Of a stretch of DNA of 64,000 nucleotides, positions 34,421 through 45,929 are shown piece by piece; position 1 is the first letter of the stretch; the number at the start of each line of letters is the position of its first letter. A program made the position numbers and the translations under genes. The stretch is from assembly GCA_940337035.1 (NCBI GenBank), contig CALNHX010002810.1:1-64000 (forward strand), given 5' to 3'. The notes beneath the pieces were generated by a model that was not told the origin of the DNA, did no database searches, and saw only the letters and a list, made by a program, of their open reading frames with translations. This stretch comes from Agriotes lineatus. Its lineage: Eukaryota > Arthropoda > Insecta > Coleoptera > Elateridae.

Positions 34421-35038
34421 ATATGAAAGAAATGTATTCGTAAGTAATTTTGTGGTATTCCCGTTTCCATGACGACTTGATTGTTACTATTGGTTTGGAA
34501 GGGTACGTCACGCCATGTGTAAATGCATTTATTTTAAAATGCAATATATAATCCGGAATTTTATTGAAAAAGAAGCATCAGAAATAACAACAGGGCATGT
34601 AATAACCCACATACTTGCTGTAAACTGACATCTTTATACCATTTGATCAACAAAATTCCTTCCTCCGTAGAGTACATTATGTTTTCACATACTCAGTAAC
34701 GTTTCCATATTGCACTTTAAAATAAACGCATTTACACATTGCGCGTATATGCAATGTTCTCAGAACCATATAAAGATTAATGTTGTATAAATACCGTTAA
34801 GGTTTCATGAGATATGAAATACATTCCATTATTTAAACTTCTAAATTTTTATTATTCTGGTTTGTATTACTCAGAATTCTAATATGTGAGATATGCGTTC
34901 AAAGGTATAGAATATCGTTCTTCTAACAATAGGAAGCTTTAAACTCACTATGGAGAACTTTATTTCTGATATATAAATTCTCTTTGTTATTTATTAATGT
35001 TAGTCTTTCTCATTAAAAGTCAAAATTATATTCTTATT

Positions 35039-35221
35039 ATAGTATGATCAAGTATTTACATCCAGTATGGCTATAGAATATTTCCAAATTTATAAATGCA
35101 ACTATAACTCACTTAAAAATTAAATAACAGGTTTGACATTTCGATATAATCATAGTTGCATTTATAAATTAGTAACTATTTCATAGCCATACTAGATGAA
35201 AATAATTTTTAATCATACTAT
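35039..35221. mobile_element. 183-bp MITE
   Basis: The ends ATAGTATGAT and its mirror ATCATACTAT enclose arms of about 70 bp. Both arms carry CCAGTATGGCTAT / ATAGCCATACT and a TTTATAAATGCAACTAT / ATAGTTGCATTTATAAA pair. It is a simple non-coding foldback. Confidence 0.7.
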
Positions 35222-36464
35222 ATTTATTTTCTAGCAAGTAATTTTACCTTTTACTTTTTTCTACGAAGTAAAATGAAAGTATAGTAATCATGAATATTTT
35301 TGAACTCGGGATAATCCGGAAATACTCGATTTCGTGTCGTCTGGTTTAAAAAAAAGTGGTTTCGAAGTGTCTGTCAGTCTGCCAGTCTGTGTCCTCTGTA
35401 CAGCCGCGACAGCTTAATTGATCGGCTTAAAAATTTATATCTATATTTTTAATATAAATTCGGAGATACCAGCGATTTTTTACTAAAATCGACCAATCCG
35501 AAGTGGTACTTTACTCTTGTTTTTTTCGCTTTCCGTGAAATTTTGTCGGGCCCACACGTAGTTTTATCGTTTAATAAAAATATTTCAGAAAACGGAAACA
35601 ATAAAAGAGTACTACTTACGGTTGCTCGAGTTTAGCAAAAAGTCACTGATATTACAAATATACATTCTTAAGCCAATCGATTAAACCCTTTGAGCTGTAG
35701 ATACAACACAGACAAACACACAGGCAGACATGGTTTCGAAAATCACTTTTTTGCATCAGAAGACATGATAACGGCTATTTCCGCAAAAATCTCGGGTTCA
35801 AACATTAAATCATTGTTATACTTCCTTTTTACTTCGTCAAATAAAGAAAAATGTAATATTACTAGCTATAAATAATGATTATGTATTTTAATGTGACTTT
35901 CTACGTCACAGACTAACTTTAACACAGGAAATGTACCATATCAAAAATCGAGTTCACATACAGAGTTGTAAGTTGTCTATTATTAGGAATGAGTTATACA
36001 AATCATGAATAATAAACATACTGAAGTTAATATAAAACAATTTATTTATAGAACATTGATATTTATATGGTTATAAGAGAAATGCATATACGAAAAATTC
36101 AATATTACTTACGAATAATTTTTTTTCATATATTAGAAAATTAATATACAATATAAGCACTTAAATTATGCCTAATCAAGTGATCCTCCATCGAATTCTA
36201 TTGGCGAAAAAGAACAATGTATTTGCCATATTAGGAACTGAATAAACTATACTTGCCTTATAAAAAATTAGCTTTGCAGGAAGTTATCACTCGTGCCACA
36301 TAGTAAATGTAATAGGACTATAAAATATAAATTGAAAGCCCAAAATAAATTTTATATATGCGAAAAATAAAGTTTAAGTAATAAAATCTGTATATATGAA
36401 GACAATATTGAAAGTATTTTTGGTGCTGTGAAGAAATCAAAGCCTTAGTTTAACGGTTTAGATA

Positions 36465-37625
36465 CATTTTTATCTACAAAGAATTCATTTTTGAGGTCAA
36501 AATGCATTCCTCACATTAAAATTAAATTTTGCCTGTAAATTTAGATTTTAATTTCATTTTGAGCCGCTTAATGGTTTATTAAAGATTATAATAAATTGAA
36601 TAAATGCAGTGAATCACCTCTCATGTGAAAAAACTTTTGCACATCAAATATTAAAATTACCATACTTTAAAGTAAATGACAAACTATCCAATTACCTAAC
36701 TTACTAAAACCACAATTGAAATAATTTTTAGAATTTTTCCTTAATTTGAGACAATTGAATGGGCATATTAAAGTTTTCAAACACAGAAAAATGAAAATAA
36801 ACATTTAGTTTTACTTTATCAAAGAAGTATCGAGCAATAAAACTCTAAATAATTTCGGTAAATTTATATTTTGAGATTCTGCAGAACCACATATAAAGAT
36901 TTTTTTATTAAAGCAATTTTTAAATGTTGTCAGCTTTTTTGATCTAGTACATTTTTGAAATAAATGTATACAGCTTTGTTTTCAAATATCTGAACACCAC
37001 GTGCATCTATCCTTTTTCTATAATAAATTTTGATGTTTCTGCTGTAACCTAGGCCAGAAATTTAGAATTTTCTCCATTTATAACTTTTTAGTGTTAAAAT
37101 ATTTACTTTTGCCATTACGATAAACTTAGTAACTCGATTTAAATTTGCTTTTAATGTTGGGGAACGTCGAAAAACTACAGTACGAAATACATCTACATAA
37201 ATTATAGCAACATCACACGAACAAGAACATCACTAAATATGGTTCAAAATTCTATTTCCAAACTTCTGAGAATAATTCCACTTGCTAAAATAAGGAAAAA
37301 GCTCTCAAGTCTCATAAAATTGAAAAAATGCTTTGTTAGTGAAAACTTAATGAGGTATACCTATAAAATATTAATCGCTTACTACCACGATTATTTGAAA
37401 CCTCGAATTTTCGAATTTCTGGATTATTTTTTCAAAACATGTCTTGCTGCTCAAAATTCACTAATGCAGCTTCCCCGTGTTCATTCAGGTTTCTATCCTA
37501 AAATGTCATCTTTTAGCTGAGTACGTGACTCTTACAATTATTTATTTTGCGACTTCAACCTTAGGCTTTGTGTCTTTCGTTGTGAATAAAAATTGATATA
37601 CTTTAACATTTTTCAATCGTGATAT
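36465..37625. repeat. Right arm of 1.1-kb inverted repeat
   Basis: Reverse-complement partner of 32285-33395. The inner spacer between the arms is about 3.1 kb and contains later insertions. The arm ends about 300 bases before exon 2 of the odorant-binding protein gene. Confidence 0.7.
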
Positions 37626-37920
37626 AATACGGTGGAACTATATAAAAGCTGATTGCTGATTGCTGATTGATAAAAATAAAACTCTTTAGAACAAGACCAT
37701 GTATTAAGCAATTATCTATAATGGAGAAGTATAATTCTTCAAAAATCTCAAAATTAATTGCGGTGTTATATCTTTTTAAGGTCATTGTTTCTCATTTTTA
37801 ATGAATATAAATAATATCTCATATCTGAGATGTTTATATAGCATATCAGTTAGATCAGTGCAATTAGCAATATTCGTTTTAGAATATGTTAGAACCAAAC
37901 TGATAAGAAACCATTTTCAG

Positions 37921-38295
37921 ACGGGGCCAGGGCTGCACGAATGGAGGGACTTCCTTACGAAGGTGGAGCAGGACTGCATCAACAAAACCGGCATCAGCAA
38001 AACCGTGATAGACAGGACGAGGGTGACGCTGGAGCTGCCAGACGATGAGCAGTACAAAAAGTACATCAGCTGCTTCTACAAGAAACAAGGCTACCAAAAC
38101 GAGGACGGGGACATTCTGTTCTACAACATTAAAAACATGATAAGCGACTTATCTAACAGCACGATAGCCGTTGACACAATAAATTCCTGCAAGGACGTTG
38201 CAAAACTACCCTCGCACGAAGACTACGCGTACTCGGTTGCGAAATGCCTCCTGGAAGCCTACAAGCAGAAAACGGTTCAGGAAGAGGGGCACTAG
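37921..38295 (+). CDS. Odorant-binding protein, Minus-C type, exon 2
   Basis: Begins after TTTTCAG at 37920 and encodes 124 residues, giving a 145-residue precursor with exon 1. Cysteines fall at precursor positions 40, 72, 111 and 130. The spacings (31, 38 and 18 residues) match C1, C3, C4 and C6 of the classical six-cysteine PBP/GOBP fold. C2 is replaced by Lys68 and C5 by Glu121, which defines the Minus-C subclass. The helical pattern and blocks such as YKKYISCFYKKQGY and YAYSVAKCLLEAY are typical. The product would be a small secreted carrier of hydrophobic ligands. Minus-C members occur in antennae but also in other tissues, so a smell role is not certain. N42 and N100 are in glycosylation sequons. 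The frame upstream of 37921 is intron and should not be included. Confidence 0.85.
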   Translation, partial: TGPGLHEWRDFLTKVEQDCINKTGISKTVIDRTRVTLELPDDEQYKKYISCFYKKQGYQNEDGDILFYNIKNMISDLSNSTIAVDTINSCKDVAKLPSHEDYAYSVAKCLLEAYKQKTVQEEGH

Positions 38296-38407
38296 TGATA
38301 ATGCTTGGCCCAAGACGCCTGCAAGCATCGGCGTCGACGTAAATTATAATTTCTTAGAATAATTAGACTTAAGTTTAGATAATTGCACTTAACTTCCGAT
38401 AGTTATT

Positions 38408-38413
38408 AATAAA
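38408..38413 (+). terminator. Polyadenylation signal of the odorant-binding protein gene
   Basis: AATAAA lies 112 bases after the stop codon, a normal 3' UTR length, in otherwise AT-rich sequence. Confidence 0.6.
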
Positions 38414-39559
38414 GATTACTCTAGTCACATCTTATCTATGTGTTATTATGTACATTTGCAAGTTGCCAGAGGGCGTCGTCCTTGGTTTTCTGCAATAAAG
38501 AGCTCCATCAAGAACAGTAGGAGGCGGACAGGAAATGGCACTAACAGACTACGCTCGATTTCATCAAAGGAAATCACAATTACTGCCTAATCAGAAACGT
38601 CGGTTACTGCGCGAGGCTACCGAAATGAAACTCCAAAAATTCGTTTCGATAAGATTAATTAAGTTCGCTGCTCGAGCAGCTAAGCAGCAGTTGATGATCT
38701 TATTTTCTTCAGGAGCAGATGAAAGCGGCGTAAAGGGTCCTGAGCCAGTTACATTGTTCCCGCAGCGATGAAGGAAGCTAATTTTGCTGAAGAGTGCTAT
38801 CACCACTTAGTTATCAGACGTCTTTAAATAGTAAGAGTCAGGTTCTTCTGTCATTAAGCAGTTATTCCAACGTCTATGCTCTCAGTATTCGAATATCGTG
38901 AAAATTTAAATGCAGTATTTAAAAGCCTTCTGAACATCTGAATGTTTTATTCAGATACATATTTTTAAATTATTTGTTATTTATATCCGTATACTATGTT
39001 AGGGTATTCGAATATTTTTACAAATATATATTACAAACTGGGATAAGAGTAGTAGTAGTAGCACGCATCATTGTAATAGCTCAGTCATTCTTTCTTATTC
39101 CGTATAAACTTTGTATTGCAAGTATGTCGTCCTCAGAGAGGTCAAAGTTTGATATATTTCTTGCTGGAGGAGTCAAATATAGCGGGTACATGAGAGTGTT
39201 TTTTTTATGAATGCCGTATATCTAAAGCATTTCATATGTCATGTGTTAAGATAACTATAAGACTAATTTTTCCTTTCGGTAAAATATTATCCAATCCGGT
39301 ATACCAATCAACTCGCGAATTTATATGAACTTCAACTGTTTTCAGCCAGGACATATGAATGACTTAATATGCCATCATCAAACTCAAACGGACATCGTTC
39401 ATTCTTAGTAGCTGCATATAAGTGAAATTTATCCCGCATGGAAATGACTATTATAGCGTTACCATCATAAACAAACTGAAACATTAAATTTTGCATATCG
39501 AGACCATATGTCGATAACTCTCGAAGCTACATGAAACCATTCGATATTAGGCTGATAAA
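38414..39559. other. Intergenic, no gene recognised
   Basis: Contains a 78-codon plus-strand frame (38535-38771) with balanced composition but no motif I recognise. It could be a terminal exon or repeat debris and is not called as a gene. Confidence 0.35.
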
Positions 39560-40781
39560 AAGTTGATATGATCCGGAGACACGCAAGAGCCTCCATTATC
39601 ATATGTATTTATGTTACGCCCTCGCTGCGCAATCAGGATCAAAAAGCAACCTTGATAAGTACATCGCGAACTAAACAGGACGCCGTTCCCCAGCTGCGGC
39701 ACAGATTGCGCATAGAAGCATTAAGAAGCTCCCACGGCTCGCCCGGGCTATAATCCTCATAAATACGTCAAAACTAAAGACGACAGCTCAACAAAAGAAA
39801 TGAAGCGGCCATGCAATCCGCCAGTTTTCCGGAAGCCGTGGCGAAAATTACTGGAGCCCCAATTACACAATGTGTGTGCTATTATATTCAGTAAGGAAAC
39901 GCGGGATCGTGAATCTCGCATATAGGAAAGAAACACGGAAAAATCTATTTCACGCCGCAGGAAAAACAAGCGCCCTAAAAGCCCAAGAATGGACATTTCA
40001 GCACTGCCATAAAGCATTATAAACTTCTCAGAACTTGTCGCAAACGGCAAAATATGCAGTTTTAATAGGAAAACTGACAGGGCCCCCATAAAGCAACAGG
40101 CGCCGGATGGACTAGGGAAGATCCCAGTTCAACCCGCGGTCAAACAAGAAAACAATGGAAATACACATCGCGATGGTTAATTAAATTAAAAACACCGGCC
40201 CCCTTTGAATCGCCTAGCCAATGCAAGCACGAGACAACGATCCTGATCACGGAGAAATCTGCGGATGGCCCCGCATTACGACCACATTGGTGCAACTATA
40301 GAAACAATTTAATAAATCATAATCTGCAAGCGAAACATATTAAATGAGGGCTTAAAATTCGAGTTTTTAGAGGACGGAGACAATGCGTATGGTCTCGACA
40401 CGAGGGAAAGTCGCACCGCGACGTAGAAAATACGAACTCAAACCCGCAGCCAAACGGTTTCCATTCAAGAAATCAAATTACTCTCAACTTTAATAGGCGA
40501 TCAAAACCTATGGAATAAGGGCTCAAAAGTCGACATTTTTGGAGACAAAAACGATGCGCAGGTTTACGATAAGATAGCACTTCGCGCCGCGGAGATTAAA
40601 GCCGCGGATCCAAATCATATCAAATCTGCAAGCATCCCCACTGCCGTACAGCCAATCACGAGCGAGGATTCAGAAGACAAAGTAGGACCGCCCTTTATAA
40701 ACCCCAGGCTTCTTGAGGAAGACATCGAGTTCCAGCCAGCAGTTCCAGCGATCAACATCCAGTATCAGCATCGGGTAACAG
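39560..40781. repeat. GC-richer block with diverged internal repeats
   Basis: Composition changes sharply at about 39560. Similar blocks recur near 40080-40145, 40345-40450 and 40505-40615: GGGCTTAAAATTCGA against GGGCTCAAAAGTCGA, and AACTCAAACCCGCAGCC against AGTTCAACCCGCGGTC. A TTTATAAACCCC element at about 40694 looks like a TATA box. It may be an unfamiliar LTR or the 5' region of a retroelement; I found no terminal repeats. Confidence 0.35.
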
Positions 40782-41037
40782 CAACACTTGCCCTAAACAC
40801 GCACCCTTGTGCGGACCAGGGCTTAAGTGTCGCAGGAACTTCGAAGCTTCTCCAGACAATTCCAACCAACACTTGCCCTAAACACGCACTCTTGTGCGGA
40901 CCAGGGCCTAAGTGTCATAGGGACTTCCGAAGATTCTCCAGGCAGTTCCAACCAACACTTGCCCTAAACACGCACCCTTGTGCGAACCAGGGCCTAAGTA
41001 TTCAAGGGACTTGGAAAGTTCTCCCGAAGTGAGTGAC
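40782..41037. repeat. Tandem array of about 85-bp units
   Basis: Three units start at 40782, 40867 and 40953, each with CAACACTTGCCCTAAACACG followed by a CACC/CTC-CTTGTGCG and ACCAGGGC block. A diverged partial unit follows at about 41072-41113. Within each unit CCCTAAACAC...GACCAGGG is partly palindromic. Confidence 0.85.
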
Positions 41038-41173
41038 TTGGAGAATTTTCTGCGCCTTCAGATTCCGGCTCCAAAAACACTCGCTCTGACACGCACCCTC
41101 CAGTGCGGACGAGATGTGGGAAACAAGATGACGTAAGCAGCGCACCCCCAGCGTAACTTCCATTGTTTTACTA

Positions 41174-42120
41174 GTGTTTTTTTGTTGTTCTGTTCGTTGC
41201 TCTTCGGCGCTACGTCAGGCGTACTTTTATAAAGATTTTGTGTATTCTGCCATTTCAGATTACAGGCGTGGTACGACCTCCGGTTTGGGCCCTCGTCCCC
41301 CGTCAACCCCGAACCGGTCCGTCCGCCTGCTGCTCTCCAGGGACACCGGCCCCGGAAGCCCGATATCGCCTCCGCCCCTAGCGTTGCGGCGGAACAGCCC
41401 GCCGCTCCATCAGACCGTGATCGCCCGCGGACCCCCCGCCCCCAGCAACGAAAGCCCCCGCCGCTCCCAACTGCCAGAGTGGGAACTACAGCTCCACCTC
41501 GAGCCCCTCGAGCGCAGCGAGCTCGACCGCTTGTGGAACGCCGTTCTCCGGAGCGCGGCGGCCCCTATACCTTGGGTCCTCCGAGGAGTGGAACTGCCAT
41601 CACGCCGCCACCCAGACAACAACCCTCAGTCCTCCGCCAGGGACCCCACGCGTCAACGCTCCCGCGCCCCTGGCCAACCCTGAGCGAGCAGCCCCGCCTA
41701 ATCCCCGGCAGTCGCCGCGGACAACGCCACCGCCCGGAACGACGCCAGCGCTCCGAAAAGCGTTTCCGCTCCCCGGAACCGCCCCAGCGTCTCAAGAAAC
41801 GCGCCACTCTGGTTTGGCACCGCCGCCCGGCGTCGCGCCCTCCACAGCGCGCTCCCCAGCACCGCGTCGCCCGTCCAGGAAGGAGTCTCTCCTGCCGCAG
41901 CCGCGCCCGTCGCCACCGCCCAGGCCCCGCCACCTCCAGCCATCCGGCCCAATCAGACGGCGAAGCCGAACGCCGAGCCCCCAGCGTCGCCGCCAGCGTC
42001 AGGTCCTCCGCCACCCCCCAGCTCCTACTCCCGCCCCGCTAAAGGAAAAGCCCCGGGACCGCCTACGAGGACCCTGCTCCGACAGAGCCGTCAAGACGTC
42101 CTCGTCAAACTAAGTTTATG
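41174..42120 (+). other. Very GC-rich region with Pro/Ala/Arg-rich open frames
   Basis: Two overlapping plus-strand frames (41174-41683 and 41479-42042) are long because the DNA is GC-rich. The first is Pro/Ser-rich and contains a less biased stretch, WELQLHLEPLERSELDRLW. It hits a stop at 41684, after which the same frame soon reopens as a Pro/Ala-rich sequence to about 42110. An acceptor-like TTTCAG at 41255-41260 and an AATAAA at about 42141 suggest a transcription unit. I do not recognise the protein. Possibilities are a retroelement ORF1/gag-like region, a low-complexity host exon, or non-coding GC-rich DNA. Confidence 0.3.
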
Positions 42121-43026
42121 TATATATAATATATGTTTGTAAATAAAGACAAAAAACTTTTGTAAATAGAATTGTTTGTTCCTCTCTGTCTTGCTCTCCT
42201 TCTGCGGTCTGCCCCGCCTACCGGGGAAAGCGCCATTGGCCGACTGAGCTACCAGGGCAAAATCAACAAAAGTCGCCAAAAGCCATTTTGTTTAACTCTC
42301 GCCCGCCCTCCAACGAGACCACGGGATCGAGTCGTGTTAAAGTCAATGTTATAACATCGCTATTATTCCACTTTGATGTACGAAATTGGAATGATTCTAT
42401 TATATCTTTAACCCCACATCTAGGCTTTTTTATAAAATTATACAGTTTATGTATTGATGGTATTTGAAATTGGTACCTTTTAATATGCTTGAAACCTGTT
42501 TAAAGCGATTATAAAATCGCTGGAATTTACAATTAAATCTGTTGACGTTAAACCATGTTTGCTTTCGTTGCTATCAGATTTTAAAAATCCTACATCTTTA
42601 TCTTGCTGACTAACCGCAATAGCACATCCTAATACTACTACCAAAGAGCATATAACGTGAAGAGGTTCAACCTTATGGGAAAATTTGTAAGTGGGTAATA
42701 TGAGTTGCATAAGCAAATATTTCGTACAAATTACTAATAACGTACCAAGAATTCGTTGCCTTTTCTCAAATTATTAGGCAAATATAACAATAAACATACA
42801 AGATGGTGAAAAAGTAGCGCATTATCCGTGCGCTAAGTTGTAGGCCTTCAGCTAATAACAAATTTGAATATCAAATTAATTTCTTCACTTCAAATACAAA
42901 GTTGTCCTTGAAATTTACCAGCTGAGGTTACATTTTTTATATTTGAGGAAGAAAAATACTTGAGAGTTTGTGTTTTTAGTTTTTCCAGATTAATTTGTAA
43001 ACTGGCGATGGTTGGTATCACGAATC
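42121..43026. other. Intergenic, no gene recognised
   Basis: 42180-42330 continues the GC-rich block, including a minus-strand stretch resembling a tRNA D-arm but no complete tRNA. The remainder is AT-rich and featureless. Confidence 0.4.
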
Positions 43027-43500
43027 CAGGGTGTCCCAAAAAGAGTGGGACACCGATTAGTCATAGATTCCTTAGGTTTTAATAAATCGATTAAACCTAA
43101 TATACCTTAGTACAAAGTCTCCCCAGTAAGAAGTTATAGGGCCTTAAAGTTCAATTTTTTTTATTGTTATGATAATTTTCACAAATGTACAGATATCGAT
43201 TTCAATATTGGTACACTGGCTTACTGTTATGTAATGCACTAATACAAATATTTTCATAAACTAAACTTAACTGTAAGAGGCACTTTAACTATCTTCGGAA
43301 ACTTCTTTTAGCTCTAACTTTGTTAGGTTATTATCCGAAAGAGAATTAAAAAACGTAAAAATAAAGTGCTCTTAGTTCATAAGCGTACAATCATCCGTTT
43401 ACCTTAAAATGCCTATCAAAGGTATATTAGGTTTAATCGATTTATTATAACCTAAGAAATCTATGACTAATCGGTGTACTATTCTCTTTCAAACACCCTG
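43027..43500. mobile_element. 474-bp MITE with CAGGGTGT ends and about 85-bp arms
   Basis: The left end CAGGGTGTCCCAAAAAGAG mirrors the right end CTCTTTCAAACACCCTG. The arms share GATTAGTCATAGATT and TAATAAATCGATTAAACCTA in inverted orientation. There is no coding sequence inside. CAGGGTGT ends are common on insect DNA-transposon derivatives. The target duplication was not resolved. Confidence 0.75.
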
Positions 43501-43689
43501 TATATTAGCTTCTCCTTTCAGAATATCTTACTCCACTTCATTTTTTTCACGCAATACTGTTTAATTGTAAGCTTGTTATATTAAATAAGTATTTTTTTTG
43601 CTAAACTTTATAAGTATTTTTTTTCTAAAATTTGGATTACAGACTCATAGTGTGAATTTCAACTTGTAATGCCCAATGCCAGAATAACT

Positions 43690-43830
43690 CAAATGATGAC
43701 CTAAAAGACGTTTAAAATTACGTAAATGCACTTACAAAGGTATTTAGTTGCCTTTATTTCTTCCTACTAGTAAATACTTTTTGCATGATTTTAAACGTCC
43801 AATACGTCATTGAGAATATTTAACTACTTT
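43690..43830. mobile_element. Small inverted-repeat element
   Basis: GATGACCTAAAAGACGTTTAA is mirrored, imperfectly, by TTAAACGTCCAATACGTCAT. It is non-coding. Sequence after it (to about 43910) is rich in AGTATTT and its complement, resembling subterminal repeats. Confidence 0.5.
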
Positions 43831-44259
43831 GAGAATTTTTAAAGAGCCTAAAAGTATTCAAATACTTTCAAAATGTATTTAAATACTAAATACTTTGCAA
43901 AGTATTTGTGGGGGAATGGTTCCACTCGCGGTGCTTTGTGGGTAACCACTCGTTTGATGATAAACGATCAAAACAAATACCGAAACTTAGTGTGTGCATA
44001 AACTGTGTTTTAATTTTAATTCACAATGCCAACTCGCCACGACACGTCTCTCAAAGCTACAGATAAGAAATGAATGCCCTTAAAGAATTTTTGTGGGGGT
44101 AGCGCCGGGAACTGGCTCCTCAGGTAAAGAACCCGCTGAAATTTCCTGGAAAACCTATCTCGCTGGTGCAATTTTTCTATACAAAATGCTGGCATAGCAA
44201 CGGGCGGTACAAAATTCCAATAGTATTTGCAAATACAGTATAAAATACATATTAGTTAA

Positions 44260-45190
44260 TTATGTAGTTAGCTACCTGCCTTAAAATATTTCTGACTATT
44301 CAACTCACCCCCTTCAAGTTAACTATTCACCAATCATAATTTAGTATTTATGTCATTTGCCACCAATCAGCGTAAAATTGTGCAACAATTCCGCTAGCGG
44401 AGTTTTAATGACAATTTTTTTCTCTTCCTGTGACATTTATTTAACTTCCTGTAAAATTAATCAAATATGATATTAGAAATGTCAAATTTGACAAACAATT
44501 TATTTTACGTCAACAGATTTTTATTTTCAAAGAGGACGTGATAAAATTGATTAATTACTAAGAAATGTCAATTTTGTTCGTTGAATAGTCCTTCAAATGC
44601 CGCTTGCAGCCGACGAATTGCATGAATTTTTGTCAAAGTGTTTATTCGTGTTTATTGCTTCAAAATTGGTCTCGTGCTGTCGCACTCGACCAATTTATAT
44701 CGAAGCAATAAACACTCATACACTTTGACAAAAATTTTCGGCAATTCGTCGACCGCTCGCGGTATTGTATATGACTATTCAATTCACCTGTCATCCGTCA
44801 AAAAGTGACCAATGAAAATCCAGAATTCTGACGTTTCTTGACCAATCAAAAAAATATCAGTGGATATATCTTCCTAGAAGGTATTCAAGTGACTATTTTA
44901 AACAAATGTAATTTTTATTAGAAAAAGTCAATATTAGTGTTCTGTTACTATAGAAATTGCGTAGTTTGTTGCTAGATTTACTAAAAACTAATTTGAAAAA
45001 GCAGTTTGGTTCATTAAATAGTCACTCGAATACCGTTCTTAGTCAAAGTTAAGTAGATTATTTTTGCGGTGGTATCACTACTCATGTCCATTGCGCTTTG
45101 GTACGATTAGGACGAGTGATACGTGATACGACCACAAAAATAGTCGACATAACTTTGACTACTCATGGTATTATAAGTGAATATCTAACT
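44260..45190. mobile_element. Cluster of nested foldback elements
   Basis: Several inverted pairs are packed together. (1) A hairpin with about 65-bp arms centred near 44675: GACGAATTG...GTGTTTATT against AATAAACAC...CAATTCGTC. (2) GGTATTCAAGTGACTATTT at about 44880 against AAATAGTCACTCGAATACC at about 45018. (3) GTCAAAGTTAAGTAGATTA at about 45047 against its mirror ending near 45163. The motif GACTATTCAA recurs at several of these ends, suggesting one MITE family inserting into itself. Confidence 0.65.
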
Positions 45191-45369
45191 GATGTCATTT
45201 CTGATAACCATAGGAAAGCCTTTTTCTGGAAATATCTAAATTAAATACCACGAATTAGAATCTTGTAAAATTTAACTCGGTAGACTAGCCTTAATTGGAA
45301 ATAACATATTTCCCAGACGAGGGTAAGAAATAAGTAGGTAGTAGTGAATAAAAAAGCGATTTACTATTC

Positions 45370-45840
45370 TGGTACTATTAGATTTTAGTAAAGCATTTGA
45401 AATGATTACATTCCAGTTCTCTATTTCAAATGTCATACTCTTATCAGATTTCTAAATTCTACAATTCACTTCCCCCTAAGCTTAAGTCAGATAACTTTCA
45501 AAAATTCAAACAGGGGCTCAGTGTTGCTCTATCCGATAAACAGTTTAGCTTGCATTAACTATTCCTAATTTGCGAGAGTTTCGTACTTATATGTGTAGCG
45601 TCAGGTTCCTTAATTATAAGTGACTTCTAATATAATATATCTTTTGGCATTCCACAGCTCTGATTTCTATACATCGTAGGTTAAATGGAAGAACAGGATA
45701 CCTCCTGAACTTCGCCTCGTGAATGTTTTAGCTTACTCACTGTAAATTATTTTGCTATACTCTCTTTTTATACTGTTTATGTAAGCTATGAAACAATAAA
45801 TAATGTATTTATTTATTTATTATTTATTTATTTAAAATTT
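45370..45840 (+). mobile_element. CR1/Jockey-like LINE remnant with ATTT-type tail
   Basis: LLDFSKAFEMI (about 45382-45415) matches the reverse transcriptase block around the first catalytic Asp. Shortly after, FYNSLPPKLKSDNFQKFKQ (about 45461-45520) matches the C-terminal end of CR1/Jockey-type proteins, so most of the protein is deleted between them. The copy ends in a (TTTA)n-type tail at about 45795-45835. Confidence 0.65.
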
Positions 45841-45929
45841 ATACTTACATTTATTTTATTAATTATAATAGCATAATCAAACATATAAAAAGCAAATTAA
45901 CAAAAAACGATAGAAAAATCAAATGAAAA

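Larger units (their letters stand above)
31628..37920 (+). other. 6.3-kb intron of the odorant-binding protein gene, full of repeats
   Basis: Bounded by GTACAT and TTTTCAG. It holds an inverted repeat with arms of about 1.1 kb (32285-33395 and 36465-37625), a foldback at about 33400-33760, a LINE tail (34334-34420), a MITE with GTGTAAATGCATTTATTTTAAA-type arms (34518-34743), a 183-bp MITE (35039-35221), and a GTCTGT-rich foldback (35240-35850). Short frames within it look like chance. Confidence 0.55.

Noticed and set aside
37801..37920. In-frame 5' extension of the odorant-binding protein exon
   Set aside because: It includes the polypyrimidine tract and TTTTCAG acceptor, is AT-rich unlike the exon, and is not a signal peptide. 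The 31565 exon fits better.
40782..41037. 85-bp array considered as a CRISPR-like array
   Set aside because: Units are contiguous and diverged along their length with no distinct spacers, and the DNA is eukaryotic. It is a simple tandem repeat.
42200..42253. tRNA-like start on the minus strand (GGTAGCTCAGTCGG)
   Set aside because: The D-arm box is present, but no T-arm box or cloverleaf follows. At most it is a SINE head or chance.
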